From contig CAKSIR010000091.1 of NCBI GenBank assembly GCA_934462775.1, forward strand, positions 1 to 9,739: DNA of 9,739 nucleotides, in the 5' to 3' direction. Below are positions 1-5,867 of the stretch, piece after piece. Position 1 is the stretch's first letter, and each line of letters opens with the position of its first letter. Source of the stretch: an uncultured Ruminiclostridium sp. (GTDB lineage Bacteria > Bacillota > Clostridia > Oscillospirales > Ruminococcaceae). The translations under genes and the position numbers were made by a program. The notes under the pieces are model-generated. The model was not told where the DNA came from, searched no databases, and saw only the letters and a list, made by a program, of their open reading frames with translations.

Positions 1-1
1 A

Positions 2-76
2 AAAGGTAACAATCGATTTAAAATAGTAGGATACGACTGTGAAAATATTGATTTCAACATGAAAATAACAGAATGA
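2..76 (+). CDS. C-terminal end of an unidentified upstream gene (partial)
   Basis: An open frame enters from the left edge and runs 24 codons to a TGA stop at 74-76. The residues end in GYDCENIDFNMKITE. The fragment is too short to assign to a family and I do not recognise it. Support for it being coding is contextual: it is uninterrupted from the window edge and a strong Rho-independent terminator begins 7 bases after the stop, as expected at the end of a transcription unit. The other two plus frames contain early stops. It appears separate from the operon that follows, since a terminator and a promoter lie between them. Confidence 0.45.
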   Translation, partial: KGNNRFKIVGYDCENIDFNMKITE

Positions 77-82
77 TACAGC

Positions 83-109
83 GCCCGATGTTAAGTCGGG
101 CATTTTTCT
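83..109 (+). terminator. Rho-independent terminator of the upstream gene
   Basis: A perfect 6-bp GC-rich stem, GCCCGA (83-88) with TCGGGC (96-101), closes a 7-base loop and is followed by ATTTTTCTT. It sits directly behind the TGA at 74-76. This is the clearest canonical terminator in the window. Confidence 0.85.
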
Positions 110-137
110 TGCAGAAATATTGTAAATGTGGTATAAT
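109..137 (+). promoter_or_regulatory. Candidate sigma-A promoter with extended -10
   Basis: A perfect TATAAT (132-137) is preceded by TGG, giving an extended -10 motif (129-137). A partial -35, TTGCAG (109-114, three of six consensus bases), lies exactly 17 bases upstream. It is placed just after the upstream terminator and reads toward the operon. If it is the native promoter, the leader is nearly 290 bases long and includes the nested hairpin repeat at 127-307. The -10 lies inside one arm of that repeat. Confidence 0.6.
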
Positions 138-307
138 AACCTCAGATACAAAATTGGCACAGCCAATTTTGACCGCACTTTGTGCGGTTACGTTGCTTCG
201 CAACTAATCTGAGAACATTGTATCATCAAATCCATTTGCCTGTCGGCAAATGACGGCGTTGCCGTATCGCCTTACGGCGATTTGATTTGTGATATAATAA
301 CCTCAGA
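127..307. repeat. Nested MITE-like repeat: three promoter-like arms enclosing two three-hairpin clusters
   Basis: Three copies of an 18-base arm alternate in orientation: plus at 129-146, minus at 208-225, plus at 290-307. The two plus copies differ at one base, and the match extends to 20 bases (127-146 and 288-307). The minus copy matches the third at 14 of 18 positions. Between arms 1 and 2 lie three tight hairpins: 150-158/162-170, 172-178/182-188 and 192-196/200-204, each with a 3-base loop. Between arms 2 and 3 lie three more: 233-240/245-252, 253-257/261-265 and 266-271/276-281, with 3-4-base loops. Each arm pair can close its cluster into a cloverleaf-like multibranch fold: arm 1 pairs with arm 2, or arm 2 with arm 3, not both at once. 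There is no coding potential. It resembles non-autonomous terminal-inverted-repeat elements; identity and mobility are inference. Confidence 0.75.
290..298 (+). promoter_or_regulatory. Second -10-like box in the third repeat arm
   Basis: TGATATAAT is a perfect TATAAT (293-298) with an upstream TG, duplicated from the -10 at 129-137. No convincing -35 lies 16-18 bases upstream, where the sequence is the last hairpin of the repeat, so activity would depend on the extended -10. A start near 305 would give a leader of about 120 bases before the first gene. A weaker TATACT at 321-326 also lacks a -35. Positions 308-410 otherwise show no riboswitch, terminator or operator that I recognise. Confidence 0.4.
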
Positions 308-424
308 CGCTAAATCAGTTTATACTCGCTTTAACCTTACGGTACAGCAATCGGCTCTTTTAAAAAATAATACCCATTGTAAGTACCTGAGCTAAAATAT
401 CACAAAAAGCAGGAGGTCTTTGAA

Positions 425-790
425 ATGGACAAAAAGGTGAATAAGTCAGGCGGTACTCTCAAAATTTCAAACGAAGTTCTTGTAAAAATTGCAGAACTCG
501 CTGCAACAGAAATACAGGGCGTTGCAGTCAAGGGCGATAAGCTGGCTATGGTTGAAACTCCTATTTCAATCGCCAACAGATTTTTAAGTCCAATTCGCGT
601 AAAAATTACCGGAGATTCCGCTGAGATTGACGTAAGCATTATCGTTCTTCAAGGACACAAGGCTTTTTCGGTTGCGGAAGCAGTTCAGAGCAGCGTTAAA
701 TCCGCTGTTCAAAATATGACAGGGATTGCAGTTTCAAAGGTGAATGTAAAAATAGTAGGCATTGAGCTGAATAAAGAAGAACAGGCGTAA
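425..790 (+). CDS. yqhY: Asp23/Gls24 family envelope-stress-like protein (YqhY type)
   Basis: A 121-residue soluble protein with no signal peptide or membrane segment. It has the Asp23/Gls24 pattern: GTLKISNEVLVKIAELAATEIQGV at residues 10-33, a charged beta-rich middle with the strand pair IRVKITGD...AEIDVSIIV (57-74), then a helix with EAVQSSVKSAVQNMTG (85-100) and the closing strands VSKVNVKIVGIE (103-114). The N-terminal helix segment is cited only as landmarks. The start has a perfect AGGAGG (411-416) 8 bases upstream. The family's biochemical role is poorly defined; in Bacillus subtilis yqhY lies in the same neighbourhood, beside accB-accC and upstream of nusB, and has been linked to control of acetyl-CoA carboxylase. 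Here it opens the operon and is separated from nusB by a 68-base gap containing a hairpin. Confidence 0.9.
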   Translation: MDKKVNKSGGTLKISNEVLVKIAELAATEIQGVAVKGDKLAMVETPISIANRFLSPIRVKITGDSAEIDVSIIVLQGHKAFSVAEAVQSSVKSAVQNMTGIAVSKVNVKIVGIELNKEEQA

Positions 791-791
791 T

Positions 792-828
792 AATTACCCT
801 CCCAAAAGTAATTTTAGGAGGGTTAATT
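792..828 (+). other. Intercistronic hairpin without a U-tract
   Basis: ACCCTCC (796-802) pairs perfectly with GGAGGGT (817-823). The stem extends outward through AATT (792-795) with AATT (825-828) across a one-base bulge, and inward across a C/A mismatch through AAAA (804-807) with TTTT (812-815) around a GTAA loop. The following bases, GCGTTTAG, are not a T-run, so this is not a canonical terminator. It may stabilise or process the mRNA, or attenuate read-through into nusB. Its left arm contains CCCTCC, an anti-Shine-Dalgarno-like run, which is already satisfied by its own right arm. Confidence 0.65.
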
Positions 829-845
829 GCGTTTAGTAAAAACAT

Positions 846-852
846 AAAGGAA
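846..852 (+). promoter_or_regulatory. nusB ribosome binding site, favours ATG 859
   Basis: AAAGGAA ends directly before the ATG at 853 but leaves 6 bases to the in-frame ATG at 859. The second ATG therefore has the workable spacing and the first would have none. Confidence 0.65.
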
Positions 853-858
853 ATGATT

Positions 859-1278
859 ATGAACGACAAAATGACAAGACGAGAGATAAGAGAAGCAGCA
901 TTTATTATATTGTTCCAGATGCAGCTCAACGACGGAACTTCTGCGGAAGAAACAGCAGAAACAACCGTTGAAGCCTATGACATGGCAATGAACAGCGCCG
1001 TAATGAAAATCGTAAACGGCGTTACCGAAAATATGGACAAGCTGGATGAAATCATCTCCAAGTACAGCAAAACACGAGCAATTTCCCGTATTTCAAAGAT
1101 AAACCTGACAATTCTCAGAATCGGTTTATACGAAATGGACTTTGACGGCAACGTGCCGAAAAAGGTTGCTATAAACGAAGCTGTCGAGCTTTCAAAGATG
1201 TATGCAGACAAGCAGGACAGCGGCTTTATCAACGGAATTTTAGGCTCGTATTACAAGGATTGCGGTGATAAGGATTGA
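859..1278 (+). CDS. nusB: Transcription antitermination factor NusB
   Basis: NusB binds boxA RNA together with ribosomal protein S10 (NusE) and promotes antitermination in rRNA operons. From ATG 859 the protein is 139 residues, normal for the family. The N-terminal TRREIREAAFIILFQMQL (residues 6-23) corresponds to the conserved RR.aRe.alq.LfQ helix. The C-terminal half carries the family signature: the R..SRI.KI..TILRIGLYEM stretch (about 71-93), PKKVAINEAVELSKMYA (99-115) and SGFINGILG (120-128). An in-frame ATG at 853 would add two residues but touches the Shine-Dalgarno sequence, so 859 is preferred. The TGA stop at 1276-1278 lies 5 bases before the preferred xseA start, consistent with coupled translation. 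folD, which follows nusB in Bacillus, is absent here. Confidence 0.95.
   Translation: MNDKMTRREIREAAFIILFQMQLNDGTSAEETAETTVEAYDMAMNSAVMKIVNGVTENMDKLDEIISKYSKTRAISRISKINLTILRIGLYEMDFDGNVPKKVAINEAVELSKMYADKQDSGFINGILGSYYKDCGDKD
1270..1274 (+). promoter_or_regulatory. xseA ribosome binding site, favours TTG 1284
   Basis: AAGGA, inside the last codons of nusB, abuts the TTG at 1275 but is 9 bases from the in-frame TTG at 1284. The spacing favours the later start. No in-frame ATG or GTG is available nearby. Confidence 0.55.
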
Positions 1279-1283
1279 GTCCT

Positions 1284-2471
1284 TTGGTAGTAACCGTTTC
1301 ACAGGTCAATAAGCGTATTGCGTTTATGATAAAGGGCGATAAGGCGCTTCAGGACATTTATGTCAGAGGCGAAATATCCAACTTTGTAAACCACTATAAA
1401 ACAGGTCACTTTTACTTCACCCTGAAGGACGGAGAAACAGCCGTTAAAGCGGTTATGTTCCACTCAAATGCAGAGCGGCTGAACTTTCTGCCCGAAAATG
1501 GTATGTCGGTTATAATCCACGGTGCAATAAACGTTTTCGAGCGTGACGGACAGTATCAGCTTTACGCAAACGAGATGCAGCCGGAGGGCGTAGGCGAGCT
1601 TTACCTTGGCTTTGAGCAGCTTAAGCAAAAGCTGGCGCAGGGCGGATATTTTAATCAAAAACGCCCGCTTCCCGCAATGCCGCGCTGTATCTGCATAATT
1701 ACCGCAAGAACGGGCGCAGCGCTTCAGGATATGCTAAATATTATCGGCAGAAGATACCCGATTGTTAAAGTCAAGCTAATTCCTGTTCTTGTGCAGGGAG
1801 CGGACGCTCCGGAATCCATAGTAAAGGCGCTTCAAAAGGCTCAGACAGTCGGCGCCGACCTGATTATATTCGGCAGGGGCGGCGGTTCGGTTGAGGATCT
1901 GTGGGCATTCAATAACGAACAGGTCGCAATGGCAATATACAACAGCAAAATCCCCACAATATCAGCCGTAGGTCACGAAACGGATTTTACTATCGCAGAC
2001 TTTGCTGCGGATTTAAGAGCGCCAACGCCGTCGGCGGCTGCAGAGCTTGCAGTGCCGGATAAGGAAGCGCTGAAAAACGGGATGGACAGCTTTACGGAAA
2101 AGCTGCTTAAGGCTGTTTACAGCAAAATTGAATCCGCTGAAAAAGGCATCGAATTTGCGTACAAGCATATAAAGGCATTATCTCCGAGCGAGAAGATAAA
2201 GGCTGACAGCGAAAAGCTTGAACTGATTGAAAAGCAGCTCAAAAACCGCATGGAAAGCCTTATCGACAGCAAAAGCAGGTCCCTTGCGGCAACGGCTGAC
2301 ATGATAAACGCATTAAGTCCGCTTAATACAATCATGCGCGGCTACGCAATCGTAATGAAAGAAAATACAGTCGTCAAAAGCGCGGAAAGCATCAGCAAAG
2401 GCGACAGAATTACCATAAGAATGAACGGCGGTGAAATAAGCGCCGTTGTTGACGAAAGGAAGTCAGAATGA
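1284..2471 (+). CDS. xseA: Exodeoxyribonuclease VII large subunit
   Basis: The catalytic large subunit of exonuclease VII, which degrades single-stranded DNA to short oligonucleotides in both directions. Numbering from TTG 1284 gives 395 residues. The N-terminal OB-fold domain begins VVTVSQVNKRI and contains IYVRGEISNF and GHFYFTLKD (about 24-52). The catalytic domain shows IITARTGAALQDML (about 137-150), then FGRGGGSVEDLWAFNNE (about 194-210), and the conserved SAVGHETDFTIADFAADLRAPTPSAAAE tract (about 226-253; GHE.D is its core). A charged helical region after residue 260 is the expected coiled coil for XseB binding, and the tail GYAIVMKE...GDRITIRMNGGEISA is also typical. Length is slightly below the roughly 400-450 common in the family. 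An earlier in-frame TTG at 1275 would overlap the nusB stop and add MSP. The stop overlaps xseB as ATGA. Confidence 0.96.
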   Translation: MVVTVSQVNKRIAFMIKGDKALQDIYVRGEISNFVNHYKTGHFYFTLKDGETAVKAVMFHSNAERLNFLPENGMSVIIHGAINVFERDGQYQLYANEMQPEGVGELYLGFEQLKQKLAQGGYFNQKRPLPAMPRCICIITARTGAALQDMLNIIGRRYPIVKVKLIPVLVQGADAPESIVKALQKAQTVGADLIIFGRGGGSVEDLWAFNNEQVAMAIYNSKIPTISAVGHETDFTIADFAADLRAPTPSAAAELAVPDKEALKNGMDSFTEKLLKAVYSKIESAEKGIEFAYKHIKALSPSEKIKADSEKLELIEKQLKNRMESLIDSKSRSLAATADMINALSPLNTIMRGYAIVMKENTVVKSAESISKGDRITIRMNGGEISAVVDERKSE

Positions 2472-2638
2472 CGTTTGAACAGGCATATCTGAGGCTGAAT
2501 GAAATTTCAGCGGAAATGGAAAAAGCCGACTTACCTTTGGAAACAGCAGTAAAGCTGTATTCCGAAGCTACCGAGCTTGTGAAAATATGCAAGGAACAGA
2601 TTGATTCGGCAAAGCTTACGCTTGAAGAAATCGGCTGA
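2468..2638 (+). CDS. xseB: Exodeoxyribonuclease VII small subunit
   Basis: A 56-residue helical protein that binds the coiled coil of XseA in multiple copies and is needed for active exonuclease VII. The sequence matches the family throughout: TFEQAYLRLNEIS (2-14), then the motif MEKADLPLETAVKLYSEA (17-34), then ELVKICKEQIDSAKLTLEEI (36-55). It is somewhat shorter than the usual 60-80 residues, lacking most of the charged tail. Its ATG (2468-2470) overlaps the xseA stop as ATGA, so translation is probably coupled; the near-upstream GAAAGGAAG supplies a Shine-Dalgarno sequence. The gene is easy to miss because it falls below common ORF length cut-offs, but position directly after xseA plus the motif leaves little doubt. 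Confidence 0.94.
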   Translation: MTFEQAYLRLNEISAEMEKADLPLETAVKLYSEATELVKICKEQIDSAKLTLEEIG

Positions 2639-2651
2639 CGGAGACTGAAAT

Positions 2652-3524
2652 ATGCAGGAAATTACACTTGAAAATTACATTAAGCTTGTTGAAGATAAGC
2701 TGTATTCATATATAAACGGCGAGGAATCAGCTCAAGGCAGGGTAATAAAAGCCATGAAATACAGTCTTTCCGCAGGCGGAAAAAGAATAAGACCTGTTCT
2801 GGTTCTGGAATTCTGCCGAATGTGCGGCGGGGACATTGAAAAGGCATTGCCCATTGCCTGCGCAATGGAAATGATTCATACATTTTCACTTATTCACGAT
2901 GATTTGCCATGCATGGACAACGACGATCTGCGCCGCGGAAAGCCAAGCTGCCATAAGGCGTTTGACGAAGCAACAGCCTTGCTTGCAGGCGACGCACTGG
3001 AAATTTATCCGATTGAACTGATTGCAGGGTCTGAGCTTGAACCTGAGAAAATCGTAAAAATAATCAGCAAAATAACTCATCAGGTCGGAGTTTTCGGAAT
3101 GATAGGCGGTCAGCAGATCGATACAGAAAACGAGGGAAAGCCATATACCTCTCAGGCGCTGCTTGAAATGTACTCGCTGAAAACCTCTGCGCTGCTAAAG
3201 GCTGCCTGCTGTTCAGGCTGCATTGCCGCAGGAGCAGATGAAGATACTGTACAGAATGCCGCAATGTATGCGGAAAAGCTGGGGCTTGCGTTCCAGATTG
3301 TCGACGACATTCTTGATGTAACAGGCGATGAAAAAGTTTTTGGAAAGCCAATCGGAAGCGACGCAGAAAGCGGAAAAACTACATACGTTACTCTATATGG
3401 ATTGGAAAAGGCTCACGAAAAGGCAGAGGAGCTCACAAACGAGGCTCTCGAAATTCTGAGCAATTGGGAAAACAGCGATTTTATCAAGGAGCTTACCAAA
3501 AAGCTTCTGAACAGGAATAAGTAA
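2652..3524 (+). CDS. ispA: Polyprenyl diphosphate synthase, probably farnesyl diphosphate synthase
   Basis: A soluble trans-prenyltransferase that condenses DMAPP/GPP with IPP, feeding undecaprenyl phosphate, quinone and other isoprenoids. The 290-residue length is normal. GGKRIRPVL lies at 42-50. The first aspartate-rich motif is HDDLPCMDNDDLRRGKP (82-98; D83, D84, D89), of the DDx4D bacterial form. LAGDAL is at 111-116 and GGQQID at 142-147. KTSALL (167-172) corresponds to the family's KTgaL. The second aspartate-rich motif is QIVDDILD (215-222). The C-terminal GSDAESGKTTYV (234-245) carries the diphosphate-binding lysine region. Phenylalanine 78, five residues before the first motif, is the position where an aromatic residue limits chain length, so C15 product is inferred; C20 is not excluded. 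A GGAG lies 8 bases before the ATG. The gene sits 13 bases after xseB. Confidence 0.94.
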   Translation: MQEITLENYIKLVEDKLYSYINGEESAQGRVIKAMKYSLSAGGKRIRPVLVLEFCRMCGGDIEKALPIACAMEMIHTFSLIHDDLPCMDNDDLRRGKPSCHKAFDEATALLAGDALEIYPIELIAGSELEPEKIVKIISKITHQVGVFGMIGGQQIDTENEGKPYTSQALLEMYSLKTSALLKAACCSGCIAAGADEDTVQNAAMYAEKLGLAFQIVDDILDVTGDEKVFGKPIGSDAESGKTTYVTLYGLEKAHEKAEELTNEALEILSNWENSDFIKELTKKLLNRNK

Positions 3525-3545
3525 TCTTAGCTGGAAGGTAAAAAG

Positions 3546-4049
3546 ATGGAAAAATACATTAACCTTGTGCTTTTGGCAGCGCTGATAAGCTGGCTTGCCG
3601 CACAGGTGATAAAAGTAGTAGTTTATGCAATCAAATTCAAAACCTTTAATCCTGAGCGAATTGTGGGCGCCGGAGGAATGCCGTCCTCGCATTCCTCAAC
3701 GGTCTGCGCGCTCGTTATTGCCGTTTCAAAGGCGCACGGCATTGGTTCAACCGAGTTTGCGCTCGCTATGGTTCTTGCAATGATTGTAATGTATGACGCA
3801 ACAGGCGTCCGCCGCTCTGCAGGACTTCAGGCAAAGGAAATCAACCGAATCAGACGTATCGTTGACGAACTTGACGAGGATCACGTTGACAAGCTTGAAG
3901 AAAAAATCGAGGACGAAAGCGAAAAGGAAAACGGCGAGGAAACAAAAGACCTCAAGGAAATGCTTGGACATACGCCGCTTGAAGTGCTTTGCGGGGCGCT
4001 GCTCGGCATTATTATAGCGATGCTTATGCCTATTCCTTACGTTGGATGA
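3546..4049 (+). CDS. Divergent PAP2 family membrane protein (DUF212, YuiD-like)
   Basis: A 167-residue integral membrane protein related to phosphatidic acid phosphatase 2/vanadium haloperoxidase enzymes. Visible signatures are GGMPSSHSSTV (43-53), YDATGVRRSAGLQA (83-96) and LGHTPLEVLCGALLGI (140-155). Hydrophobic segments at about 5-26, 52-62, 68-83 and 147-164 are likely membrane helices. Between the second and third motifs lies a long acidic, very polar stretch (about 107-137, rich in D, E and K), which appears longer than in typical YuiD relatives; it should be a soluble loop. No member's substrate is firmly established to my knowledge. Placement between ispA and dxs suggests an isoprenoid or lipid diphosphate phosphatase role, which is inference. 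GGAAGG lies 7 bases before the ATG. The stop overlaps an in-frame dxs ATG at 4046. Confidence 0.9.
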   Translation: MEKYINLVLLAALISWLAAQVIKVVVYAIKFKTFNPERIVGAGGMPSSHSSTVCALVIAVSKAHGIGSTEFALAMVLAMIVMYDATGVRRSAGLQAKEINRIRRIVDELDEDHVDKLEEKIEDESEKENGEETKDLKEMLGHTPLEVLCGALLGIIIAMLMPIPYVG

Positions 4050-4053
4050 AAGG
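4049..4053 (+). promoter_or_regulatory. dxs ribosome binding site, favours TTG 4064
   Basis: AAAGG, overlapping the last base of the preceding gene's stop codon, is 10 bases before TTG 4064. The ATG at 4046 has no purine-rich sequence upstream of it; the bases before it are CCTTACGTTGG. Confidence 0.5.
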
Positions 4054-4063
4054 TTGTGAAGGC

Positions 4064-5866
4064 TTGATTCTCAATGACGAAATTTCCCCTGAAAAGCTTA
4101 AAAGCCTTTCGCTTGCCGAAAAAAAGCAGCTTTGCAGTGAAATAAGAAGCTTTCTGATAGAAACAATATCCAGCACAGGGGGACACCTTGCCTCCAACCT
4201 CGGAACGGTGGAGCTGACAGTCGCTCTGCACAGCGTTTTCACCACGCCTGATGACAAAATCGTCTTTGACGTAGGGCATCAAGCGTACACCCACAAAATT
4301 CTTACGGGCAGAAAAGCGCAGTTTGGAAAATTAAGAACAGAAAACGGCATTTCGGGATTTCCAAGACCGAGCGAAAGCGTTCATGACGCCTTTATCGGCG
4401 GACACAGCAGCATTTCCGTTTCCGCAGCTCTCGGCATATCGAAGGCAATGGAGCTTAAAGGCGACAGCCACAAGGTAATTGCGGTTATCGGCGACGGAGC
4501 GCTTACAGGCGGCGAGGCATACGAGGCGCTGAACAATGCTTCTAAAATCGGGAAAAACCTAATCATTGTGCTTAACGACAACGAAATGTCTATTTCGAAA
4601 AATTCGGGCGCAATCGCAGCATACCTCACTCAGATGCGCTCAACCCGTAAGTATTACGACACCAAAAACAAGGTTAAGGAAATTCTTGGCAGAACAAGTA
4701 TCGGCAAGGAGCTTGCAAAACCTGTAAGCGTAACAAAAGACCTTGTGAAGTTTGCAATTTATCAGAGCAACATCTTTGAAAATTTAGGATTCAAATACCT
4801 TGGTCCTGTGGACGGCCACGATATTTCCGAGCTTACGGAGGTATTCGAGGTTGCAAAGCTGATGAATGAGCCTTGCATTGTTCACGTCAAAACCAAAAAG
4901 GGAAAAGGATATAAACCTGCCGAGGAAAATTCGGGACAGTATCATGGCGTCGACAAGAAATCAAACCGCGGAGTAAAAGGGCTGACATATTCGGAGGCAT
5001 TTGGGGACGAACTGCTGAAAATAGCAGAAAATGATAGCAGAGTATGTGCCGTTACGGCCGCCATGAAATACGCTACCGGACTGAGCAAATTTTCAAAAGC
5101 ATATCCCGAGCGATTTTTTGATGTTGGTATTGCAGAGGAACACGCGCTGACATTTGCCTGCGGTCTTGCTTCTCAGGGAATGATACCTGTTTTTGCAGTG
5201 TACTCAACATTTTTGCAGCGCTGCTATGATCAGATTATCCACGACGCTGCAATTGAAAACCTGCACATAGTGCTTGCAGTCGACAGAGCAGGATTTGTCG
5301 GCGAGGACGGCGAAACTCATCAAGGCGTTTTCGATGTTTCAATGCTTTCATCGATACCGAACGTTACAATATATTCGCCATGTGACACAAATGAAGTAAA
5401 AAAATGCCTTCATAAAGCCATTTATGACACGAAGGGGATTGCTGTTGTACGATACCCGAGAGGTGTAAGTCCGGTTGAAGAAAAAAATGAAACTGTTCCG
5501 GAATGTAAAATATATGAACAAAACAGCAAGACGCTGATTTGTTCATATGGGCGCATAATTGAGAACGCAAAACGTCTTATTGCTGACAAAATCGATGTTT
5601 TACAGCTTATAAAAATATATCCGATACCGAATGAGATTATGGATAAGCTATTGAAATATGACAGCATTTTCTTCTTTGAAGAGGGCGTAAAGCAGGGAGG
5701 AATCGGCGAAAAGCTGCTTGTAAAGCTAAATGAATACGGCTATAAAGGCTCTTACAAGATTGTAGCCGTGAACGGTGAGTTCGTCAGGTTTGCCGAAGTA
5801 GACAGTCAGTTGAAGCGCTATGGACTTGACAGTGAATCAATGAAGAAAACAGTACTGGGAGAATAG
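4064..5866 (+). CDS. dxs: 1-deoxy-D-xylulose-5-phosphate synthase
   Basis: A thiamine-diphosphate enzyme that condenses pyruvate with glyceraldehyde 3-phosphate, the first step of the MEP isoprenoid pathway; the product also feeds thiamine and pyridoxal synthesis. From TTG 4064 there are 600 residues, slightly short of the usual 620-640. Visible motifs: TGGHLASNLG (38-47), GHQAYTHKILTGR (71-83), GGHSS (112-116), the cofactor motif GDGALTGGEAYEALNNA (143-159) with LNDNEMSIS (170-178), GPVDGHD (247-253), KGKGYKPAE (279-287), the catalytic glutamate in IAEEHALTFA (356-365; E358), then YSTFLQRCYDQ and DRAGFVGEDGETHQG. The C-terminal GLDSESM helix is present. GEDGETH replaces the common G.DGPTH. 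ATG 4046 (six more residues, overlapping the previous stop as ATGA) is the alternative start; an ATG at 3989 lies deep in the preceding gene and is unlikely. tlyA begins one base after the stop. Confidence 0.95.
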   Translation: MILNDEISPEKLKSLSLAEKKQLCSEIRSFLIETISSTGGHLASNLGTVELTVALHSVFTTPDDKIVFDVGHQAYTHKILTGRKAQFGKLRTENGISGFPRPSESVHDAFIGGHSSISVSAALGISKAMELKGDSHKVIAVIGDGALTGGEAYEALNNASKIGKNLIIVLNDNEMSISKNSGAIAAYLTQMRSTRKYYDTKNKVKEILGRTSIGKELAKPVSVTKDLVKFAIYQSNIFENLGFKYLGPVDGHDISELTEVFEVAKLMNEPCIVHVKTKKGKGYKPAEENSGQYHGVDKKSNRGVKGLTYSEAFGDELLKIAENDSRVCAVTAAMKYATGLSKFSKAYPERFFDVGIAEEHALTFACGLASQGMIPVFAVYSTFLQRCYDQIIHDAAIENLHIVLAVDRAGFVGEDGETHQGVFDVSMLSSIPNVTIYSPCDTNEVKKCLHKAIYDTKGIAVVRYPRGVSPVEEKNETVPECKIYEQNSKTLICSYGRIIENAKRLIADKIDVLQLIKIYPIPNEIMDKLLKYDSIFFFEEGVKQGGIGEKLLVKLNEYGYKGSYKIVAVNGEFVRFAEVDSQLKRYGLDSESMKKTVLGE

Positions 5867-5867
5867 T

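Noticed and set aside
141..213. tRNA-like cloverleaf: 7-bp closing stem with three internal hairpins
   Set aside because: All three loops are 3 bases, there is no T-loop GTTC motif, no 7-base anticodon loop and no D-loop pattern. It fits a hairpin repeat better than a tRNA.
127..307. CRISPR array
   Set aside because: The repeated arm alternates in orientation, occurs only three times and encloses structured hairpins rather than unique spacers of equal length. No cas gene is present.
308..410. Riboswitch or T-box in the leader
   Set aside because: No recognisable conserved core, no terminator/antiterminator pair with a T-run, and only trivial inverted repeats such as ACC/GGT at 334-343.
792..828. 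Rho-independent terminator after the Asp23-like gene
   Set aside because: The stem is good but the next bases are GCGTTTAG, not a T-run. The tight downstream operon also argues for read-through.
3989..4063. Longer dxs starting at ATG 3989
   Set aside because: It would overlap 61 bases of the divergent PAP2 gene, including its conserved C-terminal segment. Starts at 4046 and 4064 fit the Dxs N-terminus better.
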